DNA of 64,000 nucleotides from Spirirestis rafaelensis WJT71-NPBG6. Lineage in GTDB: Bacteria > Cyanobacteriota > Cyanobacteriia > Cyanobacteriales > Nostocaceae. Position 1 is the stretch's first letter. Every line of letters begins with the position of its first letter. Where the stretch lies: the NCBI GenBank assembly GCA_019359015.1, contig JAHHID010000021.1:1-64000 (forward strand), written 5' to 3'. Under the pieces are notes generated by a model that was given only the letters and a program-made list of their open reading frames with translations, did no database searches and was not told where the DNA came from. Shown here piece by piece: positions 16,625-24,303 of this stretch. Made by a program: the position numbers and the translations under genes.

Positions 16625-17413
16625 TTAATCTTCCGTCTGCAATAACCAAAATCCGGTATAAGTCATTCCCGAATCATCGGGCTGCACTAACAAAAAATGT
16701 AAGCCCTTACTTTGTTGTTTGCGCTGTTCAAAACTTTGAGCAGATGCGGCAACTTCTTGATCTGCAAACGTCGCGACAATAAATCTGTCTACCAAACCTG
16801 CTTCTAATACTAAGCCATCAGGCGCACCAGCAATGTAAGAAAGCGACACGGGACGGGCTTGTTGTAACCACCGTGCCAAGCGCATCGATTGTCTTCCACC
16901 ATAAATTACTACACCTGGGACGGGGAGTGTTGAGGCTAAACCGAGATTAATCGGTTTGAGATATTCTGGCATATGCAAAATGGGAATTGGGCGATCGCTA
17001 AATGCCTCCTCAACATCACCAGCACCCAAACTAGCAAAGCGCCATTGTTCACCCCAGAGGTTTTCTGGTAAAGGTGCGGGAGGTGGTTTATCCAGCGCTA
17101 AAGGATATTGTTCCTGCAACCACTGCTTTAGTGCCAAAGTGCGTCTAGTTGCTTGGACATTAATTCCCAAACTGCGCCCAGCTGCTTCAATTAAACTCAA
17201 AGACTGGGGACGAAATACTTGAATTACATCTGGTAGATGTTCGCCAGCTGCTAACTGAATTTGCGAAGCAACCCAATTAGAATTCGCTTCTGACTGAAGA
17301 CAGCTAGCTTGATACTCAAAACTGCGAGTTGCGTCACAAATCAACAACAGCCAAAATACTTGTCCTGTATCAACTTGGGGACGACGATAAAAATCAGCTT
17401 GCCAAATACGCAT
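16625..17413 (-). CDS. Tab2/Atab2-family RNA-binding protein
   Basis: Homologue of Chlamydomonas Tab2 and Arabidopsis Atab2, which activate translation of photosystem I psaB and related mRNAs. Seen: N-terminal IWQADFYRRP..DTGQVFWLLLICD, EANSNWVASQI, VFRPQSLSLIEAAGRSLGI, TRRTLALKQWL, and LPENLWGEQWRF, all family hallmarks in order. Length about 262 aa is normal for the cyanobacterial form. The start is the ATG at 17413; a GTG at 17416 directly precedes it. The gene follows the DMT permease with 20 bp and is probably in the same transcript. Function in this organism is inferred from the plastid homologues. Confidence 0.88.
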   Translation of the reverse strand: MRIWQADFYRRPQVDTGQVFWLLLICDATRSFEYQASCLQSEANSNWVASQIQLAAGEHLPDVIQVFRPQSLSLIEAAGRSLGINVQATRRTLALKQWLQEQYPLALDKPPPAPLPENLWGEQWRFASLGAGDVEEAFSDRPIPILHMPEYLKPINLGLASTLPVPGVVIYGGRQSMRLARWLQQARPVSLSYIAGAPDGLVLEAGLVDRFIVATFADQEVAASAQSFEQRKQQSKGLHFLLVQPDDSGMTYTGFWLLQTED

Positions 17414-17433
17414 CACTCGTGACTCCCATAATA

Positions 17434-18483
17434 TTAAATCCCCTTAAATCCAACCTTGCTTTCTATTATTTGCTTTTCTTGTATAGCTTGTATAGAAGAT
17501 TTAGAAGATTTACGCCAAATGCCAACTTGGCTTAAAAATACACCAAATAAAATCAGGCTACCGCCAATATATTGAGCCGATGTTGGGACTTCGCCTAAAA
17601 TTAAATAAGCTGCTAAGATACCGATGATCGGGCTAAACGAGCCAGCTAAAGAAGCCATAGATACGGTGCAAGCTCTTAGTCCCTTGTTCCACAATAATTG
17701 ACCGACTACGACAATCACCGAAGCATAAACAAACATCCACTGCCACAAAAATGGTGAGAATGCATCCATAAAATGGTGGCTACCATAAATCTTTAAAGCC
17801 AAGAAGAAAAATATTACAGTTCCTAAAGCGTTACGAAAAATAGTGTAAATTCCTAGGGGTATCTGCGAGAGGTATTTTTTGTTAATAATTGTAGAGATGG
17901 CTGAGGCTACACCTCCAACCACAGCCAGAAATTCCCCAACACCTATATGGAAACCTGCTCCGCTCATCATCATTGCATTTGTCGGAGGTTGAAGGACGAT
18001 AGTTAAAGTAACGCCAACAAACGCAGCGATCGCTCCGACAACTTGCCAAAGATTCACTCGTTCCTTCAACAACCAAATAGATAAAGCTAAAGCCAAAGGA
18101 GGTTCTAAACGTCCAACTAAAACGACATTGTTAACTTTAGTTAATGCCAATGCCTGGAAAATTACACCAGGCGCAACCGCTCCAGCTAGGATTGCTACTA
18201 TCGTTAGATAAAACCAATTCTTTAGAGAAATTTGCTTCAAAGCTGCTTTGTTCCACTCTCGCCAATAAATTGTTGTGAGAACTATCAAAGCGCAGAGATT
18301 TCCTACGAATAAAACATTACAAAGAGAAATTGGATTGCTACCCCCTATAAACTTATGGGCACCAATTTCTGTTATCTTCCGCGTCACTGCGCTAGATGCG
18401 CCAAAAATAAAAATGGCTAGCCAGAGATAGGTTTGTCCCTCAATTCTAAAGCTTTGACGATGGGAGCTTTTCAGTTTGGTCAT
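17434..18483 (-). CDS. DMT-family (EamA) transporter
   Basis: Ten predicted membrane segments in two EamA repeats, typical of drug/metabolite transporters. The first repeat includes VNNVVLVGRLEPPLALALSIWLLKERV (approx. residues 118-144), the second ASLAGSFSPIIGILAAYLILGEVPT near 275-299; the E-x-P/E-R pattern at the end of helix pairs is the family signature. The substrate is unknown. A short polar C-terminal tail has Ser/Lys/Gln. It is followed closely by the Tab2 gene. Confidence 0.87.
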   Translation of the reverse strand: MTKLKSSHRQSFRIEGQTYLWLAIFIFGASSAVTRKITEIGAHKFIGGSNPISLCNVLFVGNLCALIVLTTIYWREWNKAALKQISLKNWFYLTIVAILAGAVAPGVIFQALALTKVNNVVLVGRLEPPLALALSIWLLKERVNLWQVVGAIAAFVGVTLTIVLQPPTNAMMMSGAGFHIGVGEFLAVVGGVASAISTIINKKYLSQIPLGIYTIFRNALGTVIFFFLALKIYGSHHFMDAFSPFLWQWMFVYASVIVVVGQLLWNKGLRACTVSMASLAGSFSPIIGILAAYLILGEVPTSAQYIGGSLILFGVFLSQVGIWRKSSKSSIQAIQEKQIIESKVGFKGI

Positions 18484-18599
18484 AATAACATCGCTGCAAT
18501 GAAAGCACCATTAACAATACTACATTTCGGTGATGAAGCCAGACCGAGAGGGATCTGAGAAAATCCTGAAAAGAAATAGCGATCGCCACTAGTTAAATG

Positions 18600-19277
18600 T
18601 TAATTATCCCGCAAAGCATACCCCACACCACGCACAGTATAAATCAAACGTTTTTCGTTATTTTCTTCTAGCTTGAGGCGTAGATAACGAATATAAACTT
18701 CGATAATATTAGAATCACCCATAAAGTCATAACCCCAAACTTTCTCTAAAATTTGGTCTCTAGTAAACACTTGACGGGGACGGTAAAGAAGATATTCTAA
18801 TAAATCAAATTCTTTTGCTGTTAGTTCAATTGGTCGTTTACCGCGAAAGACTTGACGAGTGCGGCGATTTAAACTTAAGTCTTCAAACTGCAATAAATCC
18901 TCATCTGTTTCTTGAGTGCGACGTAAATGTGCGCGAATTCTTGCTAGTAATTCTTCAATACTAAAGGGTTTAAGTACATAATCATCGGCTCCAGCATCCA
19001 AACCGGCAACGCGATCGCTCACTTCATCTTTTGCTGTCAACAAAATCACTGGTACAGAACTACCCGTCGCACGCAGACGACGACAGATTTCTAATCCTGT
19101 TAGCCCTGGTAACATCCAATCTAAAATTGCTAAATCTGGCGATGACTCTCGCGCTATAGTTAAACCTGTAACACCATCATGCGCCACACTGACAGTGTAG
19201 CCTTCGCTACTCAGTTCTAATTCAACAAATCGTGCTAATTTAACTTCATCTTCAACTAAAAGAATATGCGCTGTCAT
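18600..19277 (-). CDS. OmpR/PhoB-family response regulator
   Basis: Receiver domain: acidic ED at 10-11, phosphoacceptor Asp53 in ILDWMLPGLTG, Lys near 102 in VLKPFSIEEL. The winged-helix output domain (about 130-225) contains LTAKEFDLLEYLLYRPRQVFTR and RYLRLKLEE. Several cyanobacterial regulators (RppA/ManR-like) have this layout; I cannot assign an orthologue. No adjacent histidine kinase on the same strand; the GAF kinase at 20227 is divergent beyond an IS remnant, so pairing is possible but unproven. Confidence 0.93.
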   Translation of the reverse strand: MTAHILLVEDEVKLARFVELELSSEGYTVSVAHDGVTGLTIARESSPDLAILDWMLPGLTGLEICRRLRATGSSVPVILLTAKDEVSDRVAGLDAGADDYVLKPFSIEELLARIRAHLRRTQETDEDLLQFEDLSLNRRTRQVFRGKRPIELTAKEFDLLEYLLYRPRQVFTRDQILEKVWGYDFMGDSNIIEVYIRYLRLKLEENNEKRLIYTVRGVGYALRDN

Positions 19278-19518
19278 ATTTTTACTCCTAAATAAATAGG
19301 TCTTATATTAACTTATATTTAATTAGATAAATTATATAGATTCCCTCTATACAAATACAAACTTTATCTAGTACAATTTACTTGGTAAATAATGCGGAGT
19401 CAAAACGACATTAAAAATACTTTAAGAGTTCGCAAAAGTCTTCACCCTCGATGTACTCATAGGGTGGGAGTTGACACCGATAAATTATCAAAACTTCTCA
19501 AGGAATTCTGAACGCAGT

Positions 19519-19961
19519 TCAGACAGGACAGAGAAGATTTGAACAATTTGCAATCCCGTCTGTTGTTACTTCATCGGGCTGCATATATTGTTTGATTTTT
19601 TCAATTATTGAGCCACCAGTAGATGCAACATAGTAAGAGCTAGACCAAAGAACAGACTGTTTATATATCGCTGCCAAATGTTCTGCAAATTCTTTTTGGA
19701 TAATTCTACTAGATGCTGATTTGAGGCTACCTGCCACTACCTTTCGGTAGTTGTCGGGATTAAAATCTATCAACAAATGAATATGGTGAGGCTCACCAGA
19801 AAATTCAATTAGCCGACATTTAGTTTTGATACAGACATTGGCAAATATCTCACCAACCCTTGCAGTATGGGGGCGGTTATTGGTTTACGTCGATACTTGG
19901 TGACGAAAACAAAGCGCAGGTGAACAGAAAAAACAGAATGAAAACGTTTTCTAGGAAGCAA
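19519..19961 (-). pseudogene. IS200/IS605-family tnpA, frameshifted
   Basis: A Y1 (HUH) transposase split by one frameshift near 19857-19859. Upstream frame: KRFHSVFSVHLRFVFVTKYRR. Downstream frame: VGEIFANVCIKTKCRLIEF then GEPHHIHLLIDFNPDN, which holds the His-x-His metal motif, and WSSSYYVASTGG, near where the catalytic Tyr follows in IEKIKQYM. Inserting one base at the GGG run rejoins the frames. A TTG at 19961 is the likely old start. A perfect hairpin TCTGAAC/GTTCAGA at 19507-19523 overlaps the 3' end and may be the remnant of a subterminal hairpin used by TnpA. Confidence 0.8.
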
Positions 19962-20226
19962 TTAGCATACCTCCATGTCAATTTTAATTGGGTTAAAGGA
20001 AACCTGACGCGGTTTCAAACGAGCCTGGTAGGCGCTGATGTTGCTGGCTTTACTTCACGTACCCGTAAAAAACGGGTGATCTTGAAGCAAATAGGACAAG
20101 CGAAGCGTCAAAAATCTGGATCTACTGGCTTGGGTACACAAACCCAGACCTCTACCAAGTACATCTGGGTAGTTCATAAGCTATCAGTTTTCAACTTACT
20201 TTGCCCTCACCATACACTAAGCATCA
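19962..20226. other. probable remainder of the IS200/IS605 element
   Basis: An open but unrecognised + frame runs through this stretch and reaches 20240; it has no TnpB zinc finger or RuvC motif and I do not call it a gene. A hairpin with ACCCGT/ACGGGT arms lies at about 20059-20074, and TGGGT/ACCCA near 20130-20150. These may mark the other end of the element. Confidence 0.35.
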
Positions 20227-21492
20227 ATGAGCAAAGCTAGTGAAGATAAAATTTCGTTTGACAAAGGACGATGGCAACGTGAGCAGCTAGCAATGACACT
20301 TTTGTCTTCTTTGAACTATAGAACTGGCGAACTAACTAGTTATTTGCACAACATTGCCTGCGGAATCAGCGACCTAATTAAAGTAGATTGGTCAGTGGTG
20401 ACACTGTGCCAGGAAGGTTTTGAGAAGGTACTAGCAAGTAGTCTGGATATGGGCGAAGGCGAACATGTTTATTCACTACATGGTTCCGTCACTGGCACTG
20501 TTATAGAAAACGGTAAGTTATTAACAGTAGAAAATTCTCATAAACATCCAGAATATGGGCACTTTCCTGAAGGTTATTGTTCATATTTAGGAATACCGTT
20601 ACGAACTGCCCAAGGTGAAGTTATTGGTACTATCTGTGCTTTTCATGAGCAGCCACGGGAGTTCACAAAAGACGAAATTCAAATTATCGAACTGTTTGCC
20701 GATCGCGCGGCTACAGCAATAGACCATTATCATCTTTACCAGCAACAATGCCAATTTAATCAAGTTCTAGAGGCAAAGGTAGAACAACGTACCGAAGAAC
20801 TGCGGGTAGCGCAAGCCCAGCTTGTAGAACAAGAACGGCTGGCAGCAATTGGTGAATTCGCTGCCATAATTGTACATGAGATTCGTAATCCCCTCACTAC
20901 CACAATTATGGGATTAAAGTATTCTCAAAAACACCTTTTGAGTGAAGCTGCTCAAGAGCGATTATCGTTAGCGCTGGGTGAAGCCAGTCGTCTAGAGCGA
21001 TTGTTAAGTGAAATTTTGCTTTACGCTAAACCCCAGGTATTGCAACTTTATGAATTCGATGTAAATGAATTAATAAATGAGTTGCTAGTAACAATTTGCG
21101 AAATGCCAGAAGCATTATCACGGCAAATAGAACTTATTCCCGCTTCAAAAGCAGTAAAACTCTTGGGGGATAAAGATAAAATTAAACAAGTTTTTATCAA
21201 TATTGTCCGCAATGCTTGCGAGGCTGTCTCGCCAGGAGATGTCGTCAAATGCGAAGTAGATTATTCGTGTGCCGATCAAGTTTGCATTCATGTCTGCAAT
21301 GGGGGCGAGCCAATTCCCCCAGAAGTTCTTTCAAAGCTAACTCAGCCGTTTTTCTCAACAAAATCTAGTGGTACTGGCTTAGGGCTTGCTATTACTAAAC
21401 GCATTGTTAATGCTCATGGTGGAGACTTATTTATTCAGTCTGATGTCCTCGGTGGTACGAGGGTGAGCGTAAAATTGCCTGTTGCTAATTAG
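20227..21492 (+). CDS. GAF-domain sensor histidine kinase
   Basis: Soluble two-component kinase, 421 aa. N-terminal GAF domain (about residues 25-170), then a short coiled coil (EAKVEQRTEELRVAQAQLVEQERLAAIG). The HisKA box is VHEIRNPLTT with phosphoacceptor His217. The HATPase domain has NACEAV (N box), a G1-like CNGGEPIPP and GTGLGLAITKRIV (G2). The layout resembles NtrB-type kinases. No membrane segment. The GAF lacks a cyanobacteriochrome cysteine pattern, so the ligand is unknown. Its cognate regulator is not encoded next to it on the same strand. Confidence 0.92.
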   Translation: MSKASEDKISFDKGRWQREQLAMTLLSSLNYRTGELTSYLHNIACGISDLIKVDWSVVTLCQEGFEKVLASSLDMGEGEHVYSLHGSVTGTVIENGKLLTVENSHKHPEYGHFPEGYCSYLGIPLRTAQGEVIGTICAFHEQPREFTKDEIQIIELFADRAATAIDHYHLYQQQCQFNQVLEAKVEQRTEELRVAQAQLVEQERLAAIGEFAAIIVHEIRNPLTTTIMGLKYSQKHLLSEAAQERLSLALGEASRLERLLSEILLYAKPQVLQLYEFDVNELINELLVTICEMPEALSRQIELIPASKAVKLLGDKDKIKQVFINIVRNACEAVSPGDVVKCEVDYSCADQVCIHVCNGGEPIPPEVLSKLTQPFFSTKSSGTGLGLAITKRIVNAHGGDLFIQSDVLGGTRVSVKLPVAN

Positions 21493-21687
21493 GGGGCATG
21501 GGGCATTAGTTAAAAACTTATAATTAAAGATAGGTTGGGGAGCCAGTGCGTTGGTGCGTCCGTGCGTTGCGTATTTTCCCCCCGTTGTAGCACCTGCCGA
21601 CTTAAAGCAACTGGCATTGAAGCAAAGCGTAACCCAACATCAACCCTTGAAAAAGTTGGGTTTCACTTCGTTACTGCAACTGTCGTA

Positions 21688-21712
21688 GTAGAGACGTTCG
21701 GAACGTCTCTAC
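21688..21712. repeat. perfect palindrome, GTAGAGACG family
   Basis: GTAGAGACGTTC and GAACGTCTCTAC (12 bp each) around a single G. Same family as the elements at 13544, 36798, 36934, 44595 and 53111. Confidence 0.75.
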
Positions 21713-21759
21713 AATATGTGTGATTGCCTTTTTTTCAAGAGAAAATTTCAAATAATTAT

Positions 21760-23247
21760 ATGATTAACCCCCGTCAACTAGCTTTTATCGTCTTGCGAGA
21801 GGTTCACAAGGGGGCTTATGCTGATGTTGCCCTCGATAGAGCGTTGCAAAAAGTTAAATTGGGCGAACGCCAATCTTCTTTGGAATTGAGCGATGCCTCC
21901 GGCGGGCTTCGCCAACGCCGTTTGGTCACAGACTTAGTTTATGGCAGCACCAGAAGGCAGCGCACTCTTGATGCTCTCATCGACCAACTTGGCAAAAAGA
22001 AATCCCATCAACAACCAAAAGACCTCCGCACCATTCTACATCTAGGTTTATATCAACTGCGCTATCAAGAGCGAATTCCCCCATCTGCTGCTGTTAATAC
22101 CACTGTCGAACTGGCTAAAGAAAACGGCTTTTCTGGGCTTACAGGTTTTGTTAATGGTTTATTGCGAGAGTATATCAGAAGAGGAGGGGGAGAGGGGGAA
22201 AGGGGGGGACAAGAAGGACAAGAGGACAAGGGGACAACGGGACAAGGGGACAATTCTTTCTCCCCCTCAAGCGCTCCTCCCCTCCTCCCATCTCCCCACT
22301 TCCCCTTACAATTGCCAGAAAATCCGGTGGAACGCTTGGGTATTTTGCACAGCTTTCCTGACTGGATTATTGAAGTGTGGTTGAAGCAGTTTGGTTTCGC
22401 AGAAACAGAAAAACTATGCGAATGGATGAACCAAACGCCAGTTATTGACTTGCGGGTAAATCCTATAAAGACTTCGCTTGACGAAGTTGAAACGGCTTTG
22501 CAACTGAAGGGTATTTTAGTCAAGCGCGTTCCTCATTTACCCCAAGCTTTACGATTGATTGGTAGCACTGGTGCTATTCAAAATTTACCTGGTTTTAGTG
22601 AGGGTTGGTGGACTGTACAAGATAGTAGCGCTCAGTTGGTAAGTCATTTGCTTGACCCGCAACCGGGGGAGGTAATAATTGATGCTTGCGCGGCACCGGG
22701 AGGCAAAACAACGCACATTGCGGAATTGATGCAAGATAAAGGGAAAATTTGGGCTGGCGATCGCACTACCTCACGTCTTCGCAAACTCAAGGAAAATGCT
22801 CAACGACTAAATTTGCACTCTATTGAAATTTATACTGGTGACAGCCGCAATCAACCGCAATTTCAAAACATCGGCGATCGCGTGTTACTTGATGCACCAT
22901 GTTCTGGTTTAGGAACTCTGCACCGCCATGCTGATGCTCGTTGGCGACAAACACCAGAGTCTGTCCAGGAACTCTCGGCGCTACAAAAACAATTGATAGC
23001 GCACACATCAACATTTGTCAAGAGTAATGGCATATTAGTTTACGCAACATGTACATTGCATCCAGCAGAAAATGAAGATGTCATTGAGTCCTTTTTAGCG
23101 TCGCACCCAAATTGGCAAATAGAGGCTCCTGAGGTGGATTCACCAGCCGCCAAGTATTCTACACCACAAGGCTGGATTAAAGTATTGCCTCAGCAAGAAG
23201 AAATGGATGGCTTTTTTATGGTGCGCTTAAGAAAAACCAACGATTAA
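21760..23247 (+). CDS. rsmB: 16S rRNA (cytosine-967-C5)-methyltransferase RsmB
   Basis: Sun/RsmB enzyme that methylates C967 in helix 31 of 16S rRNA. The N-terminal NusB-like domain (residues 1-135, RQLAFIVLREV...) is followed by the Rossmann methyltransferase domain: DACAAPGGKTTHIAEL (SAM binding), DAPCSGLGTLHRHADARW (motif IV Cys) and YATCTLHPAENE (motif VI Cys nucleophile). I start at the ATG at 21760 because MINPRQLAF is the family N-terminus. Between the two domains (about residues 139-184) sits a Gly/Glu/Gln then Ser/Pro-rich insertion encoded by a tandem octamer repeat, making the protein about 495 aa rather than about 450. The frame is intact. Confidence 0.93.
   Translation: MINPRQLAFIVLREVHKGAYADVALDRALQKVKLGERQSSLELSDASGGLRQRRLVTDLVYGSTRRQRTLDALIDQLGKKKSHQQPKDLRTILHLGLYQLRYQERIPPSAAVNTTVELAKENGFSGLTGFVNGLLREYIRRGGGEGERGGQEGQEDKGTTGQGDNSFSPSSAPPLLPSPHFPLQLPENPVERLGILHSFPDWIIEVWLKQFGFAETEKLCEWMNQTPVIDLRVNPIKTSLDEVETALQLKGILVKRVPHLPQALRLIGSTGAIQNLPGFSEGWWTVQDSSAQLVSHLLDPQPGEVIIDACAAPGGKTTHIAELMQDKGKIWAGDRTTSRLRKLKENAQRLNLHSIEIYTGDSRNQPQFQNIGDRVLLDAPCSGLGTLHRHADARWRQTPESVQELSALQKQLIAHTSTFVKSNGILVYATCTLHPAENEDVIESFLASHPNWQIEAPEVDSPAAKYSTPQGWIKVLPQQEEMDGFFMVRLRKTND
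22184..22312 (+). repeat. tandem octamer inside rsmB
   Basis: After a purine tract, units of the form GGACAAGA, GGACAAGG, GGACAACG and GGGGACAA follow one another (about 22208-22252), then a pyrimidine tract with CTCCCC units. The octamer is the complement of the TTGTCCCC/TTGTCTCC units of the spacer array at 24171. It is translated in frame. Confidence 0.8.
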
Positions 23248-23341
23248 AGGTGAACGCTGTTTGTGATTTTAATATTAGTCAAGGGCTAACGTCAAAGACT
23301 GACAAATCAAATTACAAAATTAAATTTTAAAGGACAAAGCA

Positions 23342-23764
23342 ATGGCTGCTAATTCCAATGTGAAAAACTTAGTTAAAATTCTGATTGGAGCGGCTTGGAT
23401 TGATGGTAAAATTCAAGCAGAAGAACGGCAATATCTGCGCGAAATAGCTCAAGCAAAAGGTTTAGCAAGTGATCCAGATATTAAACCTTGGTTATACGAA
23501 TTGGTTCCCGTGCAGCCAAACGAGTGTTATGACTGGGTGAAAGATTATTTAGGCGATCGCCCCACCAACGAAGATTATGAAAATTTGATTGAAGCCATCA
23601 GTGGCTTGATTTACAGCGATAATGAAGTCGCGATCGAAGAAGCAAGACTATTAACGAAATTACAACAATTATCGACGGCGAATGATTCGACTCAACCCGG
23701 TCATAATGCCATTCTCAAACAAATTCAGAAACTTTATAGACGTTGGGTTGAGGTTCAAAACTAA
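23342..23764 (+). CDS. TerB-like helical protein
   Basis: A 140-aa all-helical protein of the TerB/DUF533-like superfamily. The conserved acidic metal-binding pattern appears twice: GAAWIDGKIQAEERQYL (residues 17-33) and GLIYSDNEVAIEEARLL (about 98-114). TerB domains bind metal ions, but the family name refers to tellurite resistance in other operons and no such operon is present here. Cytosolic, single gene. Start ATG 23342 preceded by AAAGGAC. Confidence 0.82.
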   Translation: MAANSNVKNLVKILIGAAWIDGKIQAEERQYLREIAQAKGLASDPDIKPWLYELVPVQPNECYDWVKDYLGDRPTNEDYENLIEAISGLIYSDNEVAIEEARLLTKLQQLSTANDSTQPGHNAILKQIQKLYRRWVEVQN

Positions 23765-23827
23765 GCATCAAAAATCAAGAGTCAATAGTCAATCAATTTT
23801 GACTATTGACCATTGACTATTGACCAT

Positions 23828-24055
23828 TTATGACTTGGGTTCACCCACACCTGGAGTTTCTTCTTTTTTGACTTCAGGTATAATATCAGGACGCTCTTTG
23901 CTTTCCCAACCGGGGGGACGCTTGGAGTTATACCAAGCGATCGAACCAATCGTGACAGCAGCAACAAAACCAACCACATATACCAGAGTGGCAGATACGG
24001 GAAAATGGGGAGCGTTTGCAGCTGCGTCCGCTGCTGTTTGCATTAATAAATGCAC
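23828..24055 (-). CDS. small single-span membrane protein, possibly Psb35-like
   Basis: A 75-aa protein with one central membrane span (about residues 21-42, ATLVYVVGFVAAVTIGSIAW) and a conserved following motif YNSKRPPGWESKERPD. The C-terminus is acidic and proline-rich. The layout matches small cyanobacterial thylakoid proteins; from memory it resembles Psb35, a CP47-associated assembly factor, but I cannot confirm this. A GTG start at 24055 has an AGGAG 9 nt upstream; an ATG at 24043 is the alternative. The gene is bounded by short repeats on both sides. Confidence 0.7.
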   Translation of the reverse strand: MHLLMQTAADAAANAPHFPVSATLVYVVGFVAAVTIGSIAWYNSKRPPGWESKERPDIIPEVKKEETPGVGEPKS

Positions 24056-24170
24056 GAGTATTTTCTCCTATTGTCGGCAACACTACTTAAGACCCTATAA
24101 AAAGACCGTATCACACGCATCCCCCGTAGGGGAGAGGAGGAGTGGGGGAGGGGGAAAAAGAATTATTTCT

Positions 24171-24282
24171 TTGTCTCCTTGTCCCCTTGTCCCCTTGTCT
24201 CCTTGTCTCCTTGTCTCCTTGTCTCCTTGTCTCCTTGTCTCCTTGTCTCCTTATCTCCTTGTCTCCTTGTCTCCTTGTCTCC
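24171..24282. repeat. 14-copy tandem octamer array (TTGTCTCC)
   Basis: Fourteen head-to-tail 8-bp units fill 112 bp without a gap. Eleven are TTGTCTCC, two TTGTCCCC and one TTATCTCC. The array lies between a small membrane-protein gene and the stop of the PBP gene. Related units are inside rsmB. Reading frames across it are repeat artefacts. Confidence 0.93.
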
Positions 24283-24303
24283 CCCCTTTCCCTCATCTGG
24301 CGA

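Noticed and set aside
19860-20240. Frame of 126 codons as a TnpB remnant
   Set aside because: No zinc-finger Cys pairs or RuvC-like acidic motifs; kept only as a probable IS remainder.
23342-23764. Tellurite resistance function for the TerB-like protein
   Set aside because: Only the domain is present; no ter operon genes accompany it.
24171-24282. Possible CRISPR array
   Set aside because: The units are 8 bp and directly tandem with no unique spacers; no cas genes are present.
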